Positions 10,899 to 19,839 of a stretch of DNA of 64,000 nt are shown here, piece by piece. The notes below the pieces were generated by a model. That model was not told the origin of the DNA. It did no database searches and saw nothing but the letters and a program-made list of their open reading frames with translations. The number at the start of each line of letters is the position of its first letter. The first letter of the stretch is position 1. The translations under genes were made by a program, and so were the position numbers. Source of the stretch: Valencia hispanica (taxonomy: Eukaryota > Chordata > Actinopteri > Cyprinodontiformes > Valenciidae); contig OY747721.1 of NCBI GenBank assembly GCA_963556495.2, forward strand, positions 33,512,349-33,576,348, given 5' to 3'.

Positions 10899-11420
10899 TG
10901 TCATGGTCTTTGGATTTTTGTGTAGCAAGTTTGAGTTTTTCCTTCCACTTGGTTTTCTTCCCCTTTTTACCCCAAGGTGCCCTCTTGTTTTTCTCCTCCG
11001 GTTTGTGTCTTAAGTTAGTAGTTTTCCTTCAGTGTAATTCTATTTTTGTATTCTGGCACTCCCTGGGTTCTGTAGATGTTTTTCACCTTTGTCTATGTCC
11101 ACCTTCCCATTTGTGTTTCCTTTTATCTCTTTATTTAATTCCTCCTTCTGTTCTCCAGTGTGTCCTTACGTTTCCCTTAGTTTCTTAAGAACCCTTTCTA
11201 GTTTCTTTCTAGTTTCTCATTCAGTCACAACTCGCTGGTTCGTCGTCATTCTTTCCTGTTTGGTCCCTCGCTTCCTTGTTGCCCGTCTGGTTCCTGTTTC
11301 CCCGTTTGCTGCATTTTATACCTGCCTGAGTTCTGTAAGTTCATGTTCCTTGTTTTCATTAAATCCTCCTTATTTTGTACTTCGCTGCATTTGGGTCCTC
11401 CTTAACCTCAAAACATGACA
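10899..11420 (+). repeat. 3' LTR with internal deletion
   Basis: 522 bp. Starts TGTCATGG and ends ACATGACA. Relative to the 5' LTR and the solo LTR at 17234-17780 it lacks about 155 bp including the TATA-like region, and a further segment of about 36 bp. It keeps the terminal portion lost from the 5' copy, including 'cattaaatcctcc', a possible polyadenylation signal region. Confidence 0.85.
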
Positions 11421-11694
11421 CTGAGGGGGTTTAACTCATCCATTTAGAAGTAATTTAAGCTTGAAATTATGAATTATAAGGGGCGTTTCATTTTTAATGA
11501 CAGGTCTCAGATGAGCCGTCCGCGCTAGCAGTGGTGGCTAGCGGCTTGCTCCCCCTTGCTTGCTCCAGGGAAGGCCTTACGGCTCTGACTCAAATTAACA
11601 GTCTAGGCTATTTTGTTTCTCTGAACTTGACCATCAGTTGTGTCCCCAATGTTTATTTGTGTTCGGATGTTAATCGTGCACTTATTGGACAAAG

Positions 11695-11749
11695 ATGGCT
11701 TGCTATGGTATTGATTGTACTAACAGACCGCCCAAGAAGTCTCTTTTTG
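11695..11749 (+). pseudogene. Possible THAP-type first exon of a DNA transposon
   Basis: An ATG opens MACYGIDCTNRPPKKSLF, which has the C-x(n)-C and N-R features of a THAP zinc-finger start. The exon would end at a good splice donor (ttttg|gtaagg). The rest of the domain was not found, so only this exon is claimed. It lies in the right half of the interrupted DNA transposon, and THAP domains are common in P-element-like transposases. Could be a chance match over 18 residues. Confidence 0.35.
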
Positions 11750-12243
11750 GTAAGGAAAATTATATTTCTGCTGTGCGTTTAAGATAACACTACTTGGTCA
11801 AAAATGGGTTGAAATGATCACATTTCTTCTTTACATATTGATTATTAAAACTTGTTTTAATTAAAACTTACATAGTCTTAGTCAAAGTTATCGACCAACA
11901 AGGCTTCATGCTTTTATTTGACAAACTTGTTGAATCTGCCTAGAAGGCAGAGGGGTAGCAAAGTCGCTCAACCGCAGTTTTCTGGCTAAAAGCAGCTACT
12001 AACCTCAGTTAGCTTTGGTTAGCTCCAGGTTAGCTCATTTAGCTCATAGCTACATCGGCTCAGAGTTTCAATCATCCGTCCTCACCCTCACAGCCCCACT
12101 CTCAAAATTTGCCCATTTTGTGTACTTTCCGGGTATGACGAGATGCGTGACGAGGCCAAGATGGCGGTGGTGGCTTGAAGTCAGCTCTTCAGAAACCTAC
12201 AGGTGACATCACGGGGGCTTCATCCATTTATATACAGTCTATA

Positions 12244-12519
12244 GTACTGATTGTTTCCGTAATGCTTTTGTAACCCCAAAAAGTAGTCTCTATATTTCTC
12301 TCTGTCAATACAACAGAGGGACTCAAGAACTATTTCCTTACTTACTTCAAAATAAGAGTCTCAGACCTAAAATACAGCAGACTAGACAGACCAGATATTG
12401 GAAAGTGAGATGGCTTCATTTTGACGACAATTAAGTTTAAATACGTATTAAAATCACAAGATCTAAGATGTGTCACCAGAACGTGCTACACCTCTCTTTA
12501 GAAAGTGTATTAAGCCTGC
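12244..12519. other. No feature seen
   Basis: AT-rich non-coding sequence. Confidence 0.4.
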
Positions 12520-12635
12520 ATGGCGGCTCCAGCAGTTAGCACAGTGACACAATGTAAAAGATGCAAGTTTAATTAGAATGACTACCCAAATCAGGAGTAG
12601 GTTAATTGGCTACTCTAAATCAGCCAGAAAGTTGT
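12520..12635 (+). mobile_element. Fragment of a common fish dispersed repeat
   Basis: The words 'ggcggctccagcagttagca', 'cagtgacac' and 'ggttaattggctactctaaat' resemble the head of the abundant fish repeat whose middle and end are seen at 49050-49205 and 49816-49950. Degenerate and incomplete. Confidence 0.45.
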
Positions 12636-12639
12636 AGAT

Positions 12640-13125
12640 CATGGTATGATGAAGTCAACAAGACCACATTCTGTTAAAAGCACCGATATGATCCTTAGAC
12701 CAGCAAAACAGATTCCCACAACACCTTTGCGGAAGCCTGGAGATCCTGTCCATAAAACTTATGAACAGAATCGGTGACAAAAGGCAACCTTGGCGGAGGT
12801 GAAAGTTAAAGCTCCTTCTGACAGGAGACTCCGTCAGATGTTCCCCGCAGACCCTCACAACAAGTTTGGGTCTTCCAGGTCTGACCGGCATCCTCCTCCA
12901 CCATCGGAGCCAACTGAGTGTCAGGTAGTGGTCAGTGGACAGCTAAGGCCATCTCTTCACCCGAGTGTCTGAAGCATATGGCAGCAGATGAGATTCCTCA
13001 ACTTGGACCAGTTTGCCATGGGTAACCCTACCAGGGGCAAAAAGCCCCCATCAACTTTGCTCCTAGGATCATTGGGACACTCAAATCCCTCCACCACAAT
13101 AAGGTGGCAGCCCATGGAGAGCCAA
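12640..13125 (-). pseudogene. Rearranged non-LTR retrotransposon fragment
   Basis: On the minus strand, 12655-12891 encodes LRQGCLLSPILFISFMDRIS, the reverse-transcriptase motif (RQGCxLSPxLF). Further right, 12840-12970 matches endonuclease-region sequence, and 12990-13120 matches the 5' leader region of a common fish LINE ('gggggctttttgcccctggt'). The order 5' leader, endonuclease, RT is kept, but most intervening sequence is deleted, so this is a collapsed copy. A LINE 3' end at 51668-51915 may be the same family. Confidence 0.6.
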
Positions 13126-13734
13126 AAAAATCATTTTAATTTGAAATCCATACCTGAGCATCTTTATATAAAACATATACAGTATAGTTAGAATGATTTT
13201 AATAATAAATGTTGTCTACAGTTCTGAACTGAGTTCTGTTTTAATGACTAGCAGTCAAAGACAAAGTATCCTGTAAACTCTGCAAATATAGGTGGTGACA
13301 ACCACTTTAGAGAAGCTACAGCTCTGGGAGAGATTGGGCCTCTTAGGGATACAATCTAATGAAATAACTGTGCTTTAGAGAGCAAAAAATAAGGGGTTCA
13401 GAAACTAATGTGAAATTATCAAAGTGAAGTACTCCAAGGTGATTCTTTGCATTTCAATATGATCTTGATAGGTCCTCTTACTGTTGTAAGATTGCAGGGA
13501 ACCAATTAATGCTAGCTAAATTAGCCTAGCCAATTCTGAAAGGAGAAAACTTTCAGTTGAATTGGTCCAAGTAAGGACACATTCTGGCTCTACACGTGGG
13601 ATCAAAACCCCAATAATTCTTTCTCTCCTCTGCCTCAAAGATGAAAAGAAAAAAATATATTAATTTGAAGTTCCAATCCTATTTATTATGTGATTTAATA
13701 TGTGTATGTTAATTAACAGAGCAACAGTACAACC
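13126..13734. other. No feature seen
   Basis: AT-rich non-coding sequence with no recognised repeat. Confidence 0.4.
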
Positions 13735-13974
13735 CAAGATAAAAACAGACTGATTCTATATAGTGCTTTTCTAGTCACACTGACCACTCAAAGCACTTTA
13801 TACTATAGCCATATTCACCCCCTCGCACTCGCATTCTTACACAGATAAGTAGGCAACTCAGGGTTAAGCATGTTGCCCAGAGGTAAATCAACATGTGACA
13901 GGACGAAGCTGGAATCAAATCCACAACTTTTGTATTGCAAGATGACTACTCTACCCACTGAGCCACAGTTGTCC
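13735..13974 (-). mobile_element. tRNA-derived SINE, copy 2
   Basis: Same family and orientation as 8130-8388. Minus-strand head gtggctcagtgggtagagta (good A box), B-box-like 'ggatttgattcc', and tail 'agcactatatagaatcagtc'. It is followed on the plus strand by an A run at 13975-13984. Confidence 0.75.
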
Positions 13975-14339
13975 AAAAAAAAAAGATTATCTGCAGAAAC
14001 TTGTGATTCAGCGTCAATTAACATTCAAATTCATACCCTGATTTTCCATGAATTGTAATTTCCTCCCTCTGCCATTTTGTTCTTGAAAACAAACCATGTA
14101 TTTAAACTATTGTTTATCAGTTTATAGACAGTAGACTATTAGCATAATTACTTTAAATCTTTGAAAAAGCAAAACTTTCTTTTGCCGAGAACAAATTGAT
14201 ACATCCTGTAGAAAAAGAAATTTGGCCGATGTTTCCCTTTTGTGTACAAAAACCATGGGCATGAAGCAAATAAAACTACAAAAGAACAAAATGACAAAGG
14301 GTGTAAATGAGCTCTATCCTAAGCTCTGACTGTTATTGG
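13975..14339. other. No feature seen
   Basis: Non-coding sequence after a short A run. Confidence 0.4.
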
Positions 14340-15430
14340 GCCTGAACTGACTCAAATAGTGAACTTATCCCTTTTTTCAGGTGTCTCCATCCAGGCTTTA
14401 AAAATAGCAGTTATCAAACCACTGCTAAAAATGAATAATCTGGACAACTAGTTAATGCAGTACTACAGGTCAATTTCCAATTTTCCATTTGTCAGTAAGA
14501 TTATTGAAAAATCTGTTTAAAGTTAAATAGTTTCCTAACAATGACCAACAGGACGTTTTTCAGTCCGGTTTTCATGCTCACCACAGCACTGAGACTGCCC
14601 TCGTCAAAGTGTTCAATGACATCCACATAAACACAGACTGTGGTTGAACCACAGTGCTTTTACTGTTGGACCTCAGTGGAGCATTTGACATAGTTTACTA
14701 TGACATACTATTAAAAAGACTGGAAAGCTGGGTTGGACTCTGGTACAGTACTTGACTGGTTTGAGTATTACCTAAAAAACAGTGACTTCTTTGTGTACTG
14801 CAGGAAACTACTGATCAGGCGCAAAATCTAGTTGTAGTGATTGGACTACTGTCACAAAAGAACCTCAAAAAACTCATCCATGTGCTTATCTTTCGGATTG
14901 ATAACCGCAACAGTGTCTTCACAGGTCTGACTAAAAGGTCACTCAGACAGCTGCAGCTGATCCAGAACACTGCTGCTCACATCGTCACTAGAACTTGGAA
15001 AGTAGAGCACATTATCCTAGTTCTAAAGTCCTTACACTGGCTCCCAGTAGCTCTGAGAACTTCAGAGACTTCAAAATGGCTTAGCACCAAAGCATGTTAA
15101 AGATCCGTTGTCATTATACCAACCAGCAGACCACTCAGGTCCTCTAATTCCAGTCCACTCAGCATCCCTTGAATTAGAACCAAACATGTAGAAGCAGCTT
15201 TCAGTTTCTATGATTCCCTTATCTGGAACAAACTTCCAGACAACTGCAAAGCTGCCAAAACATTGAGTTCCTTTAAATCAAAGCTTAAAACCCATCTGTT
15301 TAGAGCTGGCTAACAGTAGTATTTTTAATCCTCTTTGCTTTTATTTAAATTTTAATCACCCAAAGCACCTTGAATTGCATTGTTGCTAAAAGTGTACTAT
15401 ACAGACAAATTTGCCTTGCCTTGCCTTGAC
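14340..15430 (+). pseudogene. L2-type LINE reverse transcriptase remnant
   Basis: Plus-strand translation in shifting frames gives landmarks of an L2-like reverse transcriptase: AVIKPLLK near 14408, QSGFHAHHSTETALVKVFND near 14560, LLDLSGAFDIVYYDIL near 14670. The C-terminal segment RQLQLIQNTAAHIVTRT then LKSLHWLPV follows at 14950-15050, and then the 3' UTR and a (TTGCC)n tail at 15410-15430. The YADD catalytic core between 14760 and 14840 is deleted, and several stops and frameshifts are present. Dead copy. Confidence 0.85.
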
Positions 15431-15484
15431 TGTGACATCTGAGCTTTGTGTAGTCGATATGCAAAAGCAAAATTGTGGCAGGAT

Positions 15485-16546
15485 TTTTACTTATCTGTCA
15501 GACTTGCAACAAGTTTTAGGAATCTGCTATAGCAGTCCTCTTGGAAATTAATCCAGCATCTCCATAAAGCTCGTCTGTGGAAGGAAGCATAAAGTGCTCC
15601 AGAATGTCCTGGTAGATGGCTACGTTGACGCTGGACTGAATAAAGCACAGTGGACCAAAACCAGCAGATGACATTGCTCCCCAAATCAACACAAACTGTG
15701 GAAACTTCACACTGGACTTTCGGCATCTTGGATTGTGTGCTTCACCACTCTTCCTCCAGACTCTGGGACCTCGGTTTCCAAATGAGATGCAAAATTTGCC
15801 CTCATCAGAAAAGCAGCAGACCAGCTCTTTTTTTTCCTTTTGCCGAGGAAAGACAATTCTGACATCAATTGTTGTTCAGGAGCGGCTTGACAAGAGGAAT
15901 ACGACATTTGAAGCCCATGTCCATGATTTGTTTGTGTGTGGTGGCTCTTGATGCACTAACTCCAGCTCCTTGTGAACGTCCCCAACACTTTTAAATGGCC
16001 TTTTCCTGACAATCCTCTCCAGGCTGCGGTCATCCCTGCTGCTTGTGCACCTTTTTCTTCCACACTTTTACCTTCCAACTTAACTTTCTATTAATGTGCT
16101 TTGATACAGCACTTTGGGATCATCCAATTTCTATGCAATTACCTTTTGAGGCTTTCCCTCCTTATGGAGGGTGTCAATGATGGTTTTCTGCACAACTGTC
16201 AGGTCAGCAGTCTTCCCAGTGATTGTGATTCTTACTGAACCAGACTGAGAGACCATTTAAAGGCTCAGGAACCCTTTGCAGGTCTTTTGAATTAATTATC
16301 TGATTAGACTGTGACAGTTTGAGCCTTAAATATTGAACCTTGTTGCAACGTTCACATTTTGTAAGATTTTAAATTTGGGGTTTTCATAAGCTGTAAGGCA
16401 TAATCATCAAAATTAGAACAGATAAAGGCTTGAAATATCTCACTTTGCATGTAATGAGTCTATCTCATATTAGTTTCACCTTTTAAGTTGAATTACTGAA
16501 ATAAATGAACTTTTGCATGATATTCTAATTTTTTGAGTTTCAACTG
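15485..16546 (-). pseudogene. Tc1/mariner element, 5' half with transposase fragment
   Basis: The right terminus (gagtttcaactg, then TA at 16547-16548) is the inverted end of a common fish Tc1/mariner family. Leftwards, i.e. downstream on the minus strand, come the 5' UTR, the N-terminal transposase region in broken frames, and the mid region IWGAMSSAGFGPLCFIQSSV and YQDILEHFMLPSTDELYGDA (15516-15710). The second catalytic Asp region is scrambled, and the rest of the gene plus the other terminal repeat are missing. The 3' half of the same family occurs at 39876-40335. Confidence 0.8.
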
Positions 16547-16548
16547 TA

Positions 16549-16615
16549 AGCTCTAATTTCATTAAAAAATAGCTCAGAGGAAAAGTGCACATGTGTGAGA
16601 CGACCCCTTGTACAT
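16549..16615 (-). repeat. Dispersed repeat A, copy 2
   Basis: Same segment as 6977-7043 and directly adjoining the Tc1 terminus, so the Tc1 copy inserted at one edge of the shared segment. The minus strand reads VQGVVSHMCTFPLSYFLMKL. Confidence 0.6.
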
Positions 16616-17228
16616 CACTTGAAATTTTTGCATATTTGCGCTGCTTTCCCATGCAATAATAACTACAAAACCCTGAAAGGAAGCCTTTTTTTCTTGGTGG
16701 TTGAAACAACTCAAAAGACTTATTTGTTAAGAATATTGTGTGGGAGGGATTTTTAGAGTTAGTCTTGTGGTCATTGATTCATGAAGAACTGGAAGTGGAA
16801 AAGATTTAGAAGTCAATAACTATGAAGGTAAGAAATACTTTGTTTTCTGACAGGAAAAAAAAAATCAAAAGCCAAACGCTTTCTGTTCACATGCCCGTGA
16901 GGAGAGTTTCCTTGGAAACAGAGTTCCTGATTATTTTGCTTTAACTAAGTTCATCCTTTTTCACAGTCTAATTGTCATTTTTTCGGTCAGTGATTAGTAA
17001 CATTTTAATGTTTTTACATTTACTGTAAATTTGCTTGGAAAATTAGTAAAACATGCAGTTAAAAAAGAGAGCATACCATCTCTGTTGAGAAAAGTGAAAT
17101 GATGTGAACAACATAGGAGAATAAATTCTCATTAATTAAAATGTGCTGAATCATAAGATGTTTAATGAGATATGAGGTAGGACATAATGTATGTTTCTCT
17201 CGGACTCACGCCAATGAAAACAATAAAA
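16616..17228. other. No feature seen
   Basis: AT-rich non-coding sequence. Confidence 0.4.
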
Positions 17229-17233
17229 CTGGT

Positions 17234-17780
17234 TGGCATGTTTTGTGAGAGAGAGGACCCAAACGCAGAAAAAATAAGGAACTTAATTATAATTAATCAA
17301 GGAATAAACAAACTAACCAGGGAACAAGGAGACCAGGAAACGCAGGAAAACCGACAGGGAAGATAGACGAGGGAAGATTGACGACGAACCAGCGGATAGT
17401 TACAGGATGAGAGCAGAATATATACTGAGGAGGGAAATGAGGAAGTGAAAGAGGAGACCTAGAACTAATTAGAAAAGGCAGATGCAACTCTTAAGAAACT
17501 AGAAACTACCTAAAGATATATGGCTAAGGGGAAATCAAAAGAGAAACTTAAGGACACACTGGAGAACAGAAGGAAGAAATAAATAAGGAAACAAACTAAG
17601 GAAACACAAATGAGAAGGTGGACACAGAAGCAAAAGGGTGAAAACATCTAAGAGCAAGAAGAAATACGGAACCAAGTATGTGCCAGAAATAACTAATAAA
17701 GACAAGGAATAACCTAACATGATAAAAAACTAAATAAGGAAAAGAACTAACAAAAACACAAACACCTAAGAACTATGACA
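17234..17780 (-). mobile_element. Solo LTR (same family as 9139-11420)
   Basis: Minus-strand sequence starts TGTCATAG and ends near AACATGCCA. It shares long stretches with the 9139 LTRs (for example 'tccttctgttctccagtgtg', 'ctggttcgtcgtc') and contains a TATA-like 'cagtatatattc'. It is flanked by CTGGT duplications at 17229-17233 and 17781-17785. No internal sequence is present, so it is the product of LTR-LTR recombination. Confidence 0.88.
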
Positions 17781-17799
17781 CTGGTAATAAGGTGTGTGA

Positions 17800-17936
17800 G
17801 AGGTGATTTTGTCCCAGAGGAGGCGGGGCTAAAACTTTGAGATTGGGGGGTTTATGTGGGGTCATTTTAATCTGTAAAGCACTGTGAGATGCTATTTTGT
17901 ATGAAAATTGCTTTATAAATAAAGTTTGATTTGATA
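17800..17936 (+). mobile_element. LINE 3' tail
   Basis: 'ctgtaaagcactgtgagatg' and 'gctttataaataaagtttga' are a typical L2-like 3' terminus, with no upstream coding sequence. Confidence 0.65.
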
Positions 17937-18124
17937 ATGTGCATGGGTGCATCCCACTGTCAGTTTAATGGTAAAACATTGGATATTCAGAGGAGATTAA
18001 ATCGCTAAAACATTTCACAAACTCCTTAAAACACATAAAATTAAAGTCATTTGTGATAAATATTTATTTGTTGTCTATTAAATAGAACGGGGAGACCTCT
18101 CAGAACAGCATAAATACGGTGATA

Positions 18125-18345
18125 CGAAGCGGAAGTTTTCGACCGCTTGTAGTCTGACTCGGAAAATGGCTAAAGGGCAATTCCACCTAATCTTTCACTA
18201 ACTCGAGCAGCTTTAATCTGCTCTAGTTTAAAACTAAAATACTTAGATTCTTCAAACCTGGACTAGATTATTTTACACTGATAGCAGAACATTCCAAACT
18301 GAGTTTGATTTGTAAACCCTTTATTTGGTTTGTGAAATCTTTATT
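18125..18345 (+). repeat. Dispersed repeat B, copy 1
   Basis: About 220 bp align with gaps to 28289-28493. Shared words include 'gggcaattcca', 'aatcttt', 'aatactt', 'ctggact', 'tttgatttgt' or 'ttctgatttgt', and 'cctttatt'. Family unknown, no coding motif. Confidence 0.55.
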
Positions 18346-19094
18346 GTAAAGGAGGGTAAATCACACTCTATGTTTAAATCAGATTGGTCAGATTCATTAT
18401 TTTCTTAGGTGCTTTAAATATTTCGTGCACATGGAGCAGAATAGAACAGGGAACAGGTATATGTGTCTGTGTTTCTATGTTTGCATCCTTGTGTGTGTTC
18501 ACACAAATGCCCATGATTCATATCGTGGGTTTGAATTGTCCGATTTTAAAGGGACTTTTTCGAACACTTTGAGTTAATGTTTAGAAACATTTCTAAAACA
18601 CTAATACCCCACACATAATACCCCACACAAATACTTGTATTTGTCCTAAGATCTTGTGTGTGCATCCTTTTTGGTATGTGAGTAAAATTTCGGTGTGTGT
18701 GATTTTATTAGTCTTGAGTTTGTGAGAGAATGCTGCTAGTGGTGTATGCATGCTTTTATTGGTGTGAGTGAGAGGGAAACATAAATTATGTCCTATTCAC
18801 CTCATGGAGATAGATGCAGTAATTCTGACTGTGTCCATCTTTATATATACAGCAAGAAAACGTTTAAACAAATTTCTAACTGATTTTTTTCCCAACATAC
18901 AGGTTTTGAACCCAACATTTACAGTAGCTGATTTATATATATATATATGCTGGATCAGAGAAAGCCTTCAACAGGATCAATATCTACTTTTGATATTTTA
19001 TTCACTTGACCTCCAAATGCAAGAAGTGTCACTTTAACATGAACAGTCTAGGGGTGTCTCTGTTTCTGCATGTTTTGGTTAAAATACACTTATT
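18346..19094. other. No feature seen
   Basis: Non-coding, with short TG-rich stretches (18460-18500, 18650-18700). Confidence 0.4.
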
Positions 19095-19242
19095 CTTCAT
19101 TCAGTGAAGTAATTAGAGTAACTTTAGAAAAAATAATATTACTCAAGTAGAAGTAAAATCTGTTATGGTGTAAAGCTATACCTTGAAATACATTTCTTTC
19201 AAACAGGTACTCAAGTAAATGTAACTAGTTACTACCCACCTC
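19095..19242 (+). mobile_element. hAT-like terminal fragment
   Basis: 'aagtaatt...actcaagtag', 'aagtaaatgtaactagttac' and 'tacccacctctg' match the end of a common fish hAT MITE related to the element at 43673-44356. Only one end is visible. Confidence 0.45.
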
Positions 19243-19424
19243 TGATGAAATGGCCCTTTAGCTTAGCAAGCTGTTAAACAACTAGTATCTTTAGTGTCCT
19301 TAGCACCCAGCGGCTCGCCAACTACTATACCATCTGCCTACAAGTGTTTTGTATTTTGGTTCAAAATTAATCATACCCCTGGCAGATTTAAATGAAATGT
19401 ACATTTTAATTTGAACAACATTAG

Positions 19425-19800
19425 TTAGTTAGTTTAGTTTGTTCTCATTGTAAAAGAATATTACAACGAAATTTTCAACAGCACCACTGTTGGTTTGTCC
19501 TAAAAGCAATCATAAAAGACATACACACAAATAATACAAAAATGAAAATCAATGAATACCAAGATATGATGATCAGCCATCTTAAAATAAAGTGCATTAA
19601 TAGTAATAAAATAAGGTTCGGGAAAGCCCAACCCTCCGTCAGTGTGTCAGTGTGTTTCTTGGCAATATCTGTTTAACAGTCTTATGGCTGTAGGATGAAA
19701 ACTGTCAATCAGTCTTTTTGTGCGGGCCTTGGTTGCCCTGTACCTCCTGCCTAAGGGCATCAGTTCAAAAAGGTTGTGGTCTGGGTGATACTGGTCTTAT
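19425..19800 (-). pseudogene. LINE 3' end with C-terminal ORF fragment
   Basis: On the minus strand about 45 codons stay open (about 19665-19795): HPDHNLFELMPLGRRYRATK and KRLIDSFHPTAIRLLNRYCQ. This is the C-terminal signature (LP.GRRYR...SF.P.A...LN) of a fish non-LTR retrotransposon. Then follow a 3' UTR containing 'tgaaaatttcgttgtaata' and a tail of (actaa) units at about 19425-19440. The 5' end is truncated at about 19800, as is common for LINE insertions. Confidence 0.7.
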
Positions 19801-19839
19801 AAAATCGTATTTTCTCTGCTGAGGTAGCACATTTTTATT

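Larger units (their letters stand above)
9139..11420 (+). mobile_element. Non-autonomous LTR retrotransposon (Ty3/gypsy-like ends), minisatellite interior
   Basis: Two direct repeats (LTRs) start TGTCATGGTC at 9139 and 10899, and the second ends CATGACA at 11420. The element is bounded by the 5-bp duplication CTGAG (9134-9138, 11421-11425). A purine-rich tract 'aaggggggggtcc' sits immediately before the 3' LTR. The interior holds no gag, protease, reverse transcriptase or integrase motif, only two tandem arrays (42-bp and 30-bp units). The 5' LTR has lost its 3' end and with it any primer-binding site. It is therefore a defective passenger that would have needed enzymes in trans. Confidence 0.85.
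8945..12243 (+). mobile_element. Old DNA transposon interrupted by the 9139-11420 LTR element
   Basis: Left part 8945-9138 (ending 'gacaactctgag') and right part 11421-12243 (starting 'ctgagggggtttaactcatc') join seamlessly once the LTR element and one copy of CTGAG are removed. Both halves use a vocabulary I recognise from one common fish repeat, and the right part closes with the typical 'atatacagtctatag'. A possible THAP exon lies at 11695-11749. The left terminus is not visible, so the element is 5' truncated or diverged. The superfamily is uncertain. Confidence 0.5.

Noticed and set aside
9606..10925. Long overlapping frames on both strands (up to 361 codons) with 10- and 14-residue repeats
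   Set aside because: They arise because the 42-bp and 30-bp tandem units are multiples of three; at least five frames are open at once, and none has a known domain.
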